A stretch of DNA of 64,000 nt from Bradyrhizobium liaoningense (GCF_018130785.1 NZ_JAFCJT010000028.1:24182-88181); one strand, 5' to 3'; shown: positions 36,572 to 45,885, numbered from the stretch's first letter. The notes: generated from the sequence alone by a model not told the origin. Program-made: numbers and translations.

Positions 36572-38803
36572 ATGAAACGTCTCAAGATCCTGCGGCGGTG
36601 GTTTGCGCGGAAGCTCGGCTTCGCGCGGCTGATGTGCCTTGCGCTGCTGGTCTTGTTCGCCGGCGCGCGCCTGTGGGATCCGCCGCCGATCCAGGAGTTG
36701 CGGCTGCGCACCTTCGACATGTTCCAGTTGATCGATCCGCGCCACAAGGCGGCGCGGCCGGTCACCATCGTCGACATCGACGACAAGAGCCTCGCCAGGC
36801 TCGGCCAGTGGCCGTGGCCGCGCACGCGGATCGCGGACCTGATCCAGAACCTCACCAATAGCGGTGCGGTGACGATCGGCTTCGACATGGTGTTCTCCGA
36901 AGCCGACCGGCTCAACCCCGATCTGGTCGCGAGCCAGATGCGCGATCTGGACGATGCCACCCGCGCCAGGTTGCGCGAACTGCCGACCAATGACCAGGTC
37001 CTCTCCGAAGCGATCAAGCGCTCGCGCGTGGTGCTGGGCGAAACGGGCCAGCCGGCCATTTCGTCCGAGATCGACAAGTCGCTGCCCTTCACCGGTGTGG
37101 CGACGGTCGGCGAGGAGGGCGCCGAACGCTTCCTGTTCGAGTTTCCCGGCCTGCTGCGCAACGTGCCCGTCATCGAGAAGGTCGCCGCCGGCCGGGGCCT
37201 GTTCTCGATCAAGACCGAGCGCGACGGCCTGATCCGCCGCGTGCCGTTGATCATGCGCGCCCAGGGCAACATCATGCCCTCGCTCAGCCTCGAGATTTTG
37301 CGCGTCGTCACGGGAACGCCGACGCTGCTGGTCCGGACCGACAAGACCGGCGTGCGGGCCGTGCGCCTCAAAGGCGTGGAGATTCCGACCGACAAGAACG
37401 GCCAGCTCTGGGTGCACTATGCCCGCCAGGATCCCTCGATCTACATCTCGGCGGCCGATGTGCTCGACAACACTGTGCCGCCGAACAGGATCGCCGGCAA
37501 GCTGGTGCTGGTCGGCACGTCCGCGGTCGGGTTGAACGACATCAAGACCACGCCGGTGTCATCGACCATGCCGGGTGTCGAGATCCATGCCCAGGTGCTG
37601 GAGAGTGTGCTCAGCGGCGCGGTGATCTCGCAGCCGAACTATGCGCTCGGCGTCGAGCTGATCGCCGCGCTCGTGATCGGCCTGCTCGTCATCATCTTCA
37701 CGCCGAATCTCGGACCTGTCCGTCTGGTGCTCGCGGGCGCGATGTTCGCCGCCATCCTGGTCGGCGTCTCCTGGTTCTTCTATGCGCAGTACCGCTATCT
37801 CATCGACTTCACCTATCCGCTGCTCTCGACCACCGCGATCTATCTGACACTGATCTTCGCCAGCTTCGTGCGCGAGCAGCGTCAGCGCGTGCAGATCCGC
37901 GGCATGTTCGCGCAATACATGTCGCCCGTCCTGGTCGAGCAGCTCGCGCAGTCGCCCGAAAAGCTCGTGCTCGGCGGCGAGGAGCGCGAGATGACGATCA
38001 TGTTCTCCGACGTGCGCGGCTTCACCACGATCTCGGAGAGCTACAAGCAAGATCCGCAAGGCCTGATCGCGCTGATGAACCGCTTCCTGACGCCGCTGAC
38101 CGACGTCATCATCGATCAGAAGGGCTACATCGACAAGTACATGGGCGACGCCATCATGGCGTTCTGGAACGCGCCGCTCGATGACGCCGATCACGAGGTC
38201 AACGCCTGCGAGGCCGCGATCCAGATGCTGGAGCAGATCGACGCCGTCAACAAGGAGCGCGAGCGGGAGGCCGCCGACGGCGGTCACGTCTACATCCCGC
38301 TCAATGTCGGCATCGGCCTCAACACCGGCATCGGGGTCGTCGGCAACATGGGCTCCGACCTGAAGAAGAACTATTCGGTGCTCGGCGACAGCGTCAACCT
38401 CGCCTCGCGCCTGGAAGGACAGTCGAAGGAATACGGTTTCCCGATCATCGTCGGCTCCAGGACCGCGCTCGCCGCCAAGGACAAGTTCGCGATCCTCGAA
38501 CTCGACTTCATCATGGTCAAGGGCAAGACCGAGCCCGAGGTGATCTACGCCATCGCCGGCCGCGAGGACGTGATGCATTCGGGCGCCTTCCAGCGTCTGC
38601 GCAACGTCACCATCGAGATGCTCGGCTGCTACCGCGGCCGCGACTGGCAGGGTGCGCTGGACGCGATCGAGCGCGGCCGCCGCAGCGAGGACGCCGACAC
38701 GCTGGAAAAGCTGTTCAAGCTGTACGAGGCGCGCATCAAGGAATTCCAGATCAATCCGCCGGCGGAGGGATGGACCGGGGCGTATGCGCTGCTGACGAAG
38801 TAG
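36572..38803 (+). CDS. CHASE2-domain class III adenylate cyclase
   Basis: The 743-residue protein has an N-terminal membrane segment (about 17-31), a periplasmic CHASE2 sensor (about 40-370, with TIVDIDDKSLARLGQWPWPRT and GFDMVFSEADR), three membrane segments (about 372-440) and a cyclase domain. Metal-binding Asp480 (FSDVRGFT) and Asp526 (KYMGDAIMAFW), the purine-selecting Lys522, Ser602 in NYSVLGDSVNLASRLE, and the transition-state Asn/Arg of VNLASRLE are all present. Lys plus Ser/Thr at these positions favours ATP, so cAMP is expected. It begins 72 bp after the adhesin stop, probably in one operon, and its C-terminal ~70 residues are helical. Confidence 0.9.
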   Translation: MKRLKILRRWFARKLGFARLMCLALLVLFAGARLWDPPPIQELRLRTFDMFQLIDPRHKAARPVTIVDIDDKSLARLGQWPWPRTRIADLIQNLTNSGAVTIGFDMVFSEADRLNPDLVASQMRDLDDATRARLRELPTNDQVLSEAIKRSRVVLGETGQPAISSEIDKSLPFTGVATVGEEGAERFLFEFPGLLRNVPVIEKVAAGRGLFSIKTERDGLIRRVPLIMRAQGNIMPSLSLEILRVVTGTPTLLVRTDKTGVRAVRLKGVEIPTDKNGQLWVHYARQDPSIYISAADVLDNTVPPNRIAGKLVLVGTSAVGLNDIKTTPVSSTMPGVEIHAQVLESVLSGAVISQPNYALGVELIAALVIGLLVIIFTPNLGPVRLVLAGAMFAAILVGVSWFFYAQYRYLIDFTYPLLSTTAIYLTLIFASFVREQRQRVQIRGMFAQYMSPVLVEQLAQSPEKLVLGGEEREMTIMFSDVRGFTTISESYKQDPQGLIALMNRFLTPLTDVIIDQKGYIDKYMGDAIMAFWNAPLDDADHEVNACEAAIQMLEQIDAVNKEREREAADGGHVYIPLNVGIGLNTGIGVVGNMGSDLKKNYSVLGDSVNLASRLEGQSKEYGFPIIVGSRTALAAKDKFAILELDFIMVKGKTEPEVIYAIAGREDVMHSGAFQRLRNVTIEMLGCYRGRDWQGALDAIERGRRSEDADTLEKLFKLYEARIKEFQINPPAEGWTGAYALLTK

Positions 38804-39121
38804 CGGTGCGAGTGTGGGGCCATCGCTGGCGCTGCACTGAAAGTGTCGCCCCCGCGTATACCCCCAGGGAGATGTTATCGCGCGAGCCGGTAACCCCGAG
38901 TCTTCGCCAAGCTCTTCCCGGTGGTTATGCGTCCCGGGTCTGCGTTGCGCTTGCCCGGGACGACGGTTGAGTTCGACGCGCCAGCCTGCGTCAAACATCA
39001 ACTCCCGTAGGGTGGGCAAAGGCGCGCAAGCGCTGTGCCCACCATATCTCCTCGTGTCGGCTTAAGGTGGTGGGCACGCTTCCGCTTTGCCCACCTTACG
39101 ACGCCGGCGTTTGCCGCCGCC
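38804..39121. other. Intergenic region between convergent genes with repeats
   Basis: 318 bp without a gene. It holds the palindromic element at 39007-39099, and around 38890-38970 a second repeat-like stretch (CGTCCCGGGTCTGCGTTGCG and GCCCGGGACGACGG) of a type common between Bradyrhizobium genes. Confidence 0.5.
39007..39099. repeat. Palindromic intergenic element
   Basis: The ends GTAGGGTGGGCAAAG and CTTTGCCCACCTTAC are facing inverted repeats, with an inner pair (CTGTGCCCACCA facing GGTGGGCACG). It sits between the cyclase and binding-protein stop codons. Confidence 0.75.
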
Positions 39122-40717
39122 TCACTCCGTTCCGATCGTCGTCAGATCCTGGAACCAGTGCTGCGCCTGTACGAACTGCTTGATCTTCGGCGACAGCGCG
39201 TGCGGGTTGGTGTCGTGGACGACCCAGACCAGCACGGCATCGTCGACGATCAGCGCGTGCGCCTGGGCAATCAGATCGTCCTGCTTGGCGGTATCGAACG
39301 TCTGCTTGGCCTCGCTGATCAGCGCGTCGACCTTCGGGTTCTTGTAGCCGCCCCAGTTCACGCCGACCGGCGCGATCTGGTCTGAGGCGAAGAAGCGGAC
39401 GATGGCGTAGAGCGGGTCGGAGGTGACATAGGCGATGTTGTTGGCGGTGATGCCGGCGTTCATCTCGTCGGCCGCGCCCTTGCGCCAATGCGTATATAAT
39501 GTCTCGAGCTCGACCACCTTGAAGTCGATGTCGATGCCGATCTCCTTGAAGCTTTGCTGCAAAAATTCGTTCATCGGCAGCGACAGCATCTGGCCGGTGC
39601 CGCCCTGGGCGATGATGAAAGTGGCCTTCAGCGGCTTCGCCTTGGAGTAGCCGGCCTCTTCGACCAGTTTCTTGGCCGCGGCCAGATCATATTTCAGCTC
39701 GAAGCTCGGCTTGCCGAACCACGGGCTCGACGGGTCTACCTGGCCCTTGGCCGGCTTTGCCAGACCGTTCATCAGGCCCACCACCGCCTCGCGATCGATC
39801 GCAAGGTTCAGCGCCTTGCGCAGGCGGATGTCGGTCCAGGGCGAGCCCGGAAGTACGCTAAGATGATAGTTCCAGACATGCGGCGTGACGTTGTCGACGA
39901 TCTTCATGCCGGCAGCTTTCAGCTGCGGCACGGCGTCCGGCGCCGGCGTCTCGATCAGGTCCACCTGGCCTGCGAGCAGCGCATTGGTGCGCGTCAGCGC
40001 TTCCGGCATCGGCACCAGCACGATCTTGTCGGCCTTCGGAATCCGCTTCGTGTTCCAGTAGTCCGGATTCTTCGTGAGCTCCGCAAGCTCGCGCGGCACG
40101 AGCTTGGTCAATTTGAACGGACCGGTGCCGGAGGGCTGGCTCGCGAACTTGTCCCAATCCTTGCCGAGCTTCTCGTACTGCGCCGGGCTCGAGACCAGGA
40201 ACCACAGCATCTGATAGGGAAAGAAGGAATCGACCGTCTTGGTCGTGATCTCCACCGTGAAATCGTCGATCTTGGCGTAGCTCGCGACCGAAGGCAGGCG
40301 GGTCTTCACCTGCGCGCTCTGCCGCTTGTCGAATTGCGGCGCCTTGTCGTTGAGCACCTTGTCCAGATTCCAGATCACCGCATCGGCGTTGAACTCGCTG
40401 CCGTCGTGAAACTTCACGCCCTTGCGAAGCGTGAAGCGCCATTTGGTCTTGTCGGCATCGTCCACCTTCCATTCGGTGGCGAGCCCGGGCACCAGCTTGC
40501 CGGGGCGGTCGGCGACGTCCATCTCCCAGGCGACCAGCGGATCGTAGATCGTGTAGGCCGTGAACTGATAGGCGCCCGCGCCGCGATCGGGCTGGCCGGT
40601 CGTCAGCGGGATGTCCGCCATCGAGATGCCGTAGCGCACCACCGTTTCGGCGCGTGCGGCGATTGCGGACAGCGTCAGTGCAAGCACGGCGAGGCTGGTC
40701 GATAAGCGGATACGCAT
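39122..40717 (-). CDS. Peptide/opine-type ABC substrate-binding protein (SBP_bac_5), copy 1
   Basis: The ~531-residue protein has a signal peptide (MRIRLSTSLAVLALTLSAIAARAE) and a family 5 binding-protein body: LVPGLATEWKVDDADKTKWRFTLRKGVKFHDGSEFNADAVIWNLDKVL, and DIRLRKALNLAIDREAVV. The start at 40717 follows GGGAGCC; the open frame extends upstream to 40870 without support. It is divergent from a paralogous binding-protein gene, and together they share 201 bp of control region. Ligand is unknown; di/oligopeptide or related small amides are family options. Confidence 0.9.
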   Translation of the reverse strand: MRIRLSTSLAVLALTLSAIAARAETVVRYGISMADIPLTTGQPDRGAGAYQFTAYTIYDPLVAWEMDVADRPGKLVPGLATEWKVDDADKTKWRFTLRKGVKFHDGSEFNADAVIWNLDKVLNDKAPQFDKRQSAQVKTRLPSVASYAKIDDFTVEITTKTVDSFFPYQMLWFLVSSPAQYEKLGKDWDKFASQPSGTGPFKLTKLVPRELAELTKNPDYWNTKRIPKADKIVLVPMPEALTRTNALLAGQVDLIETPAPDAVPQLKAAGMKIVDNVTPHVWNYHLSVLPGSPWTDIRLRKALNLAIDREAVVGLMNGLAKPAKGQVDPSSPWFGKPSFELKYDLAAAKKLVEEAGYSKAKPLKATFIIAQGGTGQMLSLPMNEFLQQSFKEIGIDIDFKVVELETLYTHWRKGAADEMNAGITANNIAYVTSDPLYAIVRFFASDQIAPVGVNWGGYKNPKVDALISEAKQTFDTAKQDDLIAQAHALIVDDAVLVWVVHDTNPHALSPKIKQFVQAQHWFQDLTTIGTE

Positions 40718-40918
40718 GGCCCAAGGCTCCCAGGAAGAAATCCGGGCCAAACCTGCAATCTTGATGCCAGAATAGGCAGCGCGGGGCTCGCGCCAGTGCG
40801 CGACAACATGGACTTGTCGCCGCAGGGCCAATCTGCAGAATAAATTAGCCTGCTGGCATAGCCATTGCATACGATTGCATCAAAATTAATCATCGGAAGC
40901 CGGAAAGGGACTGAGGCT
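40718..40918. promoter_or_regulatory. Shared control region of two divergent binding-protein genes
   Basis: The 201-bp gap contains both start regions and no reading frame. A GGAAAGGGACTGAGG element precedes the right-hand start. No specific operator was identified. Confidence 0.45.
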
Positions 40919-42577
40919 ATGCTTATGAAGACAACGACACGCGCGGCGCTGATTGCGGCGCTGGCCCTGGCGAGTGCGGCCGCATGGCCGCGCGCGGCCA
41001 GTGCAGAGACCGTGCTGCGGATCGGCATGACCGCTGCCGATATTCCGCGCACATTGGGCCAGCCCGATCAGGGTTTTGAAGGCAACCGCTTCACCGGCCT
41101 CACCATGTATGACGCGCTCACCGGCTGGGACCTGTCCTCGGCCGACAAGGCGAGCGTGGTGATCCCCGGCCTTGCGACCGAGTGGAAGGTCGACGATGCC
41201 GACAAGACCAAGTGGATCTTCAAGCTGCGCCCCGGCGTCACCTTCCATGACGGCTCGCCGTTCAACGCCGATGCGGTGGTGTGGAATGTCGAGAAGGTGC
41301 TGAAGCAAGACGCGCCGCAGTTCGACGCCAGCCAGGTCGGCGTCACCGCATCGCGCATGCCGACGCTGGCCTCCGCCAAGAAGATCGACGACATGACGGT
41401 CGAGCTCACCACCAAGGAGCCCGACAGCTTCCTGCCGATCAACCTCACCAATTTGTTCATGGCGAGCCCGGTGAAGTGGCAGGCCTTCTATGACAAGGCC
41501 GAAGGCGCTGACGCCAAGGCGAAGTCGCAGGCAGCCTGGACCGCGTTCGCCAAGGACGCCTCGGGCACCGGCCCGTGGAAGATGGCGAGCTTCACGCCGC
41601 GCGAGCGGCTCGAGCTGGTCAAGAACGCGGCCTATTGGGACAAGGCGCGCGTGCCCAAGGTCGACAAGATGGTGCTCTTGCCGATGCCGGAGGCGAACGC
41701 GCGCACCGCGGCACTGCTCTCCGGACAGGTCGATTGGGTCGAGGCGCCGGCGCCGGACGCGCTGCCCGAGCTCAAGCAGCGCGGCTTCAAGCTCTACGCC
41801 AATGAGCAGCCGCACGTCTGGCCGTGGCAGTTCTCGCGCGTCGAGGGCTCGCCCTGGAACGACATCCGCGTCCGCAAGGCCGCCAACCTCTGCGTCGATC
41901 GCGAAGGTCTCAAGGACGGCCTGCTCGCCGGCCTGATGGTGGCGGCGACCGGCACCTTCGAGCCCGGCCATCCCTGGCGCGGCAAGCCGGCTTTCGAGAT
42001 CAAATACGACAAGGCGGCTGCGCAAAAGCTGATGCAGGAGGCCGGCTTTGGTCCGAGCAAAAAGTTGACGGTGAAGATCCAGACGTCGGCGTCGGGCTCG
42101 GGCCAGATGCAGCCACTGCCGATGAACGAATATCTCCAGCAGGCGCTCGCCGAATGCTATTTCGACGTGAAGCTCGACGTCATCGAGTGGAACACGCTGT
42201 TCACCAACTGGCGCCGCGGCGCCAAGGATCCCAGCGCCAACGGCTCGAACGCGACCAACGTCACCTATGCGGCGATGGACCCGTTCTTCGCGCTGGTGCG
42301 CTTCCTGCAATCGGGCATGGCGCCGCCGGTCTCGAACAATTGGGGCTTCATCAACGAACCCAAGTTCGACGATCTCGTGAAGAAGGCACGCCAGACCTTC
42401 GACCCCGCCGCGCGTGACGCAGCGCTCGCCGAGCTGCATGCGGCCTCGGTCGACGACGCCGCCTTCCTCTACGTCGCCCACGATGTCGGCCCCCGCGCCA
42501 TCAGCCCGAAGGTGACGGGCGTCGTGCAGCCCAAGAGCTGGTTCATCGACTTCTCGCTGGTGTCGATGACGCCGTGA
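40919..42577 (+). CDS. Peptide/opine-type ABC substrate-binding protein (SBP_bac_5), copy 2
   Basis: The ~552-residue protein has a signal peptide (MLMKTTTRAALIAALALASAAAWPRAASAE). Its body matches copy 1 closely in layout (RIGMTAADIPRTLGQPDQG compared with RYGISMADIPLTTGQPDRG; VDDADKTKWIFKLRPGVTFHDGSPFNADAVVWNVEKVL). The operon order that follows (two permeases, ATPase, small subunit, amidase, ATPase) marks it as the cognate binding protein. ATGs at 40919 and 40925 are both possible starts. Confidence 0.9.
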   Translation: MLMKTTTRAALIAALALASAAAWPRAASAETVLRIGMTAADIPRTLGQPDQGFEGNRFTGLTMYDALTGWDLSSADKASVVIPGLATEWKVDDADKTKWIFKLRPGVTFHDGSPFNADAVVWNVEKVLKQDAPQFDASQVGVTASRMPTLASAKKIDDMTVELTTKEPDSFLPINLTNLFMASPVKWQAFYDKAEGADAKAKSQAAWTAFAKDASGTGPWKMASFTPRERLELVKNAAYWDKARVPKVDKMVLLPMPEANARTAALLSGQVDWVEAPAPDALPELKQRGFKLYANEQPHVWPWQFSRVEGSPWNDIRVRKAANLCVDREGLKDGLLAGLMVAATGTFEPGHPWRGKPAFEIKYDKAAAQKLMQEAGFGPSKKLTVKIQTSASGSGQMQPLPMNEYLQQALAECYFDVKLDVIEWNTLFTNWRRGAKDPSANGSNATNVTYAAMDPFFALVRFLQSGMAPPVSNNWGFINEPKFDDLVKKARQTFDPAARDAALAELHAASVDDAAFLYVAHDVGPRAISPKVTGVVQPKSWFIDFSLVSMTP

Positions 42578-42597
42578 GGCGAGCACGCTGGTAGGGC

Positions 42598-42708
42598 TCC
42601 CCTCCCCCTTGCGGGGAGGGGTTGGGGAAGGGGGTTCACACGGGCGGTCCCTGTGTGGCCACCCCTCTCCCTAACCCTCCCCCGCAAGGGGGGAGGGAAC
42701 CCTCGCAT
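42598..42708. repeat. Palindromic intergenic element in the ABC operon
   Basis: A left arm (TCCCCCTTGCGGGGAGGGGT-like) faces a right arm (ACCCTCCCCCGCAAGGGGGG) around a 50-bp centre with GGTTCACACGGGC. It lies between the binding-protein stop and the first permease, so it may act as a processing or attenuation site. Confidence 0.75.
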
Positions 42709-42767
42709 CGCGCGTCCCTTACTCAAGCCCGCGCACCCAATCGTGCGACATCACGTTAGGTCAATCA

Positions 42768-43721
42768 GTGCTCGCCTATATCGCTCGCCGCATCGTCTAC
42801 GTCATCCCGATCGTCATCAGCGTGGCGCTGGTGTGCTTTCTGCTCGTGCACATCACGCCGGGCGATCCGCTCGTTGCGGTGCTGCCGGCCGACGCGTCGC
42901 AGGAGCTCGCCGCGCAGCTCCGCGCCGCCTATGGTTTTGATCGCCCGCTGCCCGTGCAGTTCGGGCTTTGGCTGCTTCGTGCCCTTCATGGCGATCTCGG
43001 CAATTCCATCGCGACCGGGCGTCCTGTGCTCGCCGAGGTCATGCGCGCGGTCAGCAATACTGTCACGCTCGCGGTTGCGGCCGCCATTATCGGCTTCACG
43101 ATGGGCATCCTGCTCGGCCTGATCGCCGGCTATTTCCGCGAGACCTGGATCGACAAGGTCGCGACCTCCTTCGCCATCGCCGGCGTCTCCGTGCCGCATT
43201 ACTGGCTCGGCATGGTGCTCGTCATCATCTTCTCGGTCCAGCTCAACTGGCTGCCCGCGGTCGGCGCCGGACCGAACGGCTCCAACTCCTGGGCCTGGGA
43301 CTGGGCGCATCTGAAATATCTGGTGCTGCCGGCGATCACGACATCGGTGATCCCGATGGGCATCGTCACCCGCACCGTGCGTGCGTTGACCGGCGACATC
43401 CTCAGCCAGGATTTTGTCGAGGCATTGCGCGCAAAAGGCCTGTACGAAACCGGCGTGTTCCGTCACGTCATCAAGAACGCTGCGCCCACTGCGCTCGCGG
43501 TGATGGGGCTTCAGCTCGGCTACATGCTTGGCGGCTCGATCCTGATCGAGACCGTGTTCTCCTGGCCGGGCTCGGGCTTCCTGCTCAACTCGGCGATCTT
43601 CCAGCGCGACCTCCCGCTGCTGCAGGGCACGATCCTGATCCTGGCGCTGTTCTTCGTCTTCCTCAATCTGCTGGTCGACATCGCGCAAGCCGCGATCGAC
43701 CCGCGCATCAAGCGGGGCTAG
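42768..43721 (+). CDS. ABC transporter permease, DppB-like
   Basis: The 317-residue protein starts at GTG (LAYIARRIVYVIPIVISVALVCFLLVHITPGDP, the standard DppB N terminus) and has six membrane segments. The EAA loop VRALTGDILSQDFVEALRAKGLYETGVFRHVIKNA and the C-terminal WPGSGFLLNSAIFQRDLPLLQG are typical. It is the first of two permeases for the binding-protein system; the following gene starts 3 bp later. Confidence 0.93.
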   Translation: MLAYIARRIVYVIPIVISVALVCFLLVHITPGDPLVAVLPADASQELAAQLRAAYGFDRPLPVQFGLWLLRALHGDLGNSIATGRPVLAEVMRAVSNTVTLAVAAAIIGFTMGILLGLIAGYFRETWIDKVATSFAIAGVSVPHYWLGMVLVIIFSVQLNWLPAVGAGPNGSNSWAWDWAHLKYLVLPAITTSVIPMGIVTRTVRALTGDILSQDFVEALRAKGLYETGVFRHVIKNAAPTALAVMGLQLGYMLGGSILIETVFSWPGSGFLLNSAIFQRDLPLLQGTILILALFFVFLNLLVDIAQAAIDPRIKRG

Positions 43722-43724
43722 CCG

Positions 43725-44627
43725 ATGAGCGAGCTTCCGTTGTCCGCCACCGCCGATGCCGCGCTCCAGGCCGCGCCCGCGACCAAGGCGCGCGGCTATT
43801 GGGCGACCGTCGGCCGCCGCATCACCCGCGACAAGGTCAGCATGGCCTGCGCGCTGGTGCTGCTGCTGATTTTCCTGTCCGCGGTGCTCGCGCCGTGGCT
43901 CGGACTTGAGGATCCCTACAAGGGCTCGATGATCCGCCGCCTCCGCCACATCGGCACAGCAGGCTACCCGCTCGGCACCGACGAGCTCGGCCGCGATATG
44001 CTGGCGCGGCTGATCTATGGCGGGCGGCTGTCACTGGTCATCGGCATCCTGCCTGTGATCCTTGCCTTTTGCATCGGCACCTCGCTCGGCCTCGTCGCCG
44101 GCTATGTCGGCGGCAAGCTCAACACCGCGATCATGCGCACGATTGACGTGTTTTATGCCTTTCCCTCCGTGCTGCTGGCGATCGCGATCTCCGGCGCTCT
44201 CGGGGCCGGCATTCTGAACTCCATCGTGTCGCTGACCGTCGTGTTCGTGCCGCAGATCACCCGCGTCGCCGAGAGCGTCACCACCGGCGTGCGCAACATG
44301 GATTTCGTCGAGGCCGCGCGCGCCTCCGGCGCGGGGCCCTTCACCATCATGCGGGTGCACATCCTCGGCAACGTCCTGGGTGCGATCTTCGTCTATGCCA
44401 CCAGTCTCATTTCGGTTTCGATGATCCTTGCCGCCGGTCTCTCTTTCCTCGGCCTCGGCACCAAGCCGCCCGAGCCGGAATGGGGCCTGATGCTGAACAC
44501 GCTCCGCACCGCGATCTACGTCAATCCCTGGGTCGCGGCACTTCCCGGTGCGATGATCTTCGCGGTGTCGATCTGCTTCAACCTGCTCTCGGACGGCCTG
44601 CGCAGCGCCATGGACATCAGGAACTAG
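43725..44627 (+). CDS. ABC transporter permease, DppC-like
   Basis: The 300-residue protein shows the DppC pattern: an N-terminal membrane segment, HIGTAGYPLGTDELGRDMLARLIYGGRLSLVIG, EAA loop NMDFVEAARASGAGPFTIMRVHILGN, and a C terminus FLGLGTKPPEPEWGLML...NLLSDGLRSAMDIRN. It partners the preceding DppB-like permease. Confidence 0.93.
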   Translation: MSELPLSATADAALQAAPATKARGYWATVGRRITRDKVSMACALVLLLIFLSAVLAPWLGLEDPYKGSMIRRLRHIGTAGYPLGTDELGRDMLARLIYGGRLSLVIGILPVILAFCIGTSLGLVAGYVGGKLNTAIMRTIDVFYAFPSVLLAIAISGALGAGILNSIVSLTVVFVPQITRVAESVTTGVRNMDFVEAARASGAGPFTIMRVHILGNVLGAIFVYATSLISVSMILAAGLSFLGLGTKPPEPEWGLMLNTLRTAIYVNPWVAALPGAMIFAVSICFNLLSDGLRSAMDIRN

Positions 44628-44629
44628 CC

Positions 44630-45691
44630 ATGAGCGAGAGCAACACATCCGTAGAAATGCTGGAGCCGGTCGAGGACGTCGGCGGCGTCGCGCAGCCGTT
44701 GCTTCAGGTCAACGGCCTGACCAAACACTTCCCCGTGCGCGGCGGGCTGTTCGCCCCAAAGCGTACCGTGCGCGCTGTCGATAACGTCTCCTTTTCCGTC
44801 GCGAAGGGCGAGACTGTCGGCATCGTCGGCGAATCCGGCTGCGGCAAGTCGACCACCGCGCGGCTGCTGATGCATCTGATGCCGCGCGATACCGGCGACA
44901 TCATCTATGACGGCATGACCGTCGGCCAGTCGCTGTCGCTGCGCGAGCTGCGCCGCGGCATGCAGATGGTGTTCCAGGACTCTTACGCCTCGCTCAATCC
45001 GCGCCTCACCATCGAGGAATCCATCGCCTTCGGCCCGAAGGTGCATGGCATGGCCGATGGCACGGCGCGGGCGCTGGCGCGCGAGCTGCTCGGCAAGGTC
45101 GGCCTGCGCCCGGAAAACTTCGCCAACCGCTATCCGCACGAGATTTCCGGCGGCCAGCGCCAGCGCGTCAACATCGCGCGTGCGCTCGCTCTGTCACCGC
45201 GCTTGGTTATCCTCGACGAAGCCGTCTCCGCGCTCGACAAATCCGTCGAGGCGCAGGTGCTCAATCTGCTGGCCGATCTCAAGCGCGAGTTCGGCCTGAC
45301 CTATCTCTTCATCAGCCACGACCTCAACGTCGTCCGTTACATCTCAGACCGCGTACTCGTCATGTATCTCGGCGAGGTCGTCGAGCTCGGTCCGGTCGAC
45401 CAGGTCTGGGACAACCCTGCGCATCCCTATACCCGCGCGCTGCTTGCCGCGATGCCGTCGTCGGACCCGGATCGTCGCACCGAAAAACCGCCGATCACGG
45501 GCGATCCGCCCAATCCGATCGACCCGCCCCCGGGTTGCCGCTTCCACACCCGCTGCGCGTTTGCGGAGCCGCTCTGCGCAAATGCAGCACCAAAGCTCAC
45601 GGCCGTCGATAGAATGGGCCATGAGGCCGCGTGCTACATGGCAATTCCGGGTTCAGGCCATAGCCGCGCGCCCGCAGAGGAAACAGCATGA
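44630..45691 (+). CDS. ABC transporter ATP-binding protein, DppF-like
   Basis: The ~353-residue ATPase starts 2 bp after the permease stop. It has KHFPVRGGLFAPKRTVRAVDNVSFSVAKGETVGIVGESGCGKSTTARLL (Walker A GESGCGKST), QDSYASLNPR, signature ISGGQRQRVNIARALAL, Walker B LVILDEAVSALD, and the C-terminal oligopeptide-transporter domain (HPYTRALLAAMP...GCRFHTRCAFAEPLC). The tail ends just before the small subunit gene and overlaps it by 4 bp. Confidence 0.93.
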   Translation: MSESNTSVEMLEPVEDVGGVAQPLLQVNGLTKHFPVRGGLFAPKRTVRAVDNVSFSVAKGETVGIVGESGCGKSTTARLLMHLMPRDTGDIIYDGMTVGQSLSLRELRRGMQMVFQDSYASLNPRLTIEESIAFGPKVHGMADGTARALARELLGKVGLRPENFANRYPHEISGGQRQRVNIARALALSPRLVILDEAVSALDKSVEAQVLNLLADLKREFGLTYLFISHDLNVVRYISDRVLVMYLGEVVELGPVDQVWDNPAHPYTRALLAAMPSSDPDRRTEKPPITGDPPNPIDPPPGCRFHTRCAFAEPLCANAAPKLTAVDRMGHEAACYMAIPGSGHSRAPAEETA

Positions 45692-45885
45692 CAAGACCGA
45701 CACCTAAAGAGATCAAGCCGATCGCGCAGATCGCCGGCGTCCCCGTGGATGACGAGATCGCGACGCGCATCTCCAATTCCATCGGGCCCGCCTTCGAAGG
45801 CTTTGCGGCCATCGCCGGCACGCTGCCGTTCGATCTCGAGCCCGCACTCTATCCGATCGCGCAGACGCAGAAGGTGTCGAAATGA
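45688..45885 (+). CDS. AtzG/GatC-like small amidase-partner protein
   Basis: The 65-residue protein (MTRPTPKEIKPIAQIAGVPVDDEIATRISNSIGPAFEGFAAIAGTLPFDLEPALYPIAQ) has two helices followed by an L-F-x-x-E-P-A segment. This is the pattern of AtzG (DUF4089), the small chaperone-like subunit of the amidase AtzE, and is related in shape to GatC. Both its start and its stop overlap the neighbouring genes by 4 bp (ATGA), so it is coupled to the amidase. Assignment rests on motif, size and position; no structure or search backs it. Confidence 0.62.
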   Translation: MTRPTPKEIKPIAQIAGVPVDDEIATRISNSIGPAFEGFAAIAGTLPFDLEPALYPIAQTQKVSK

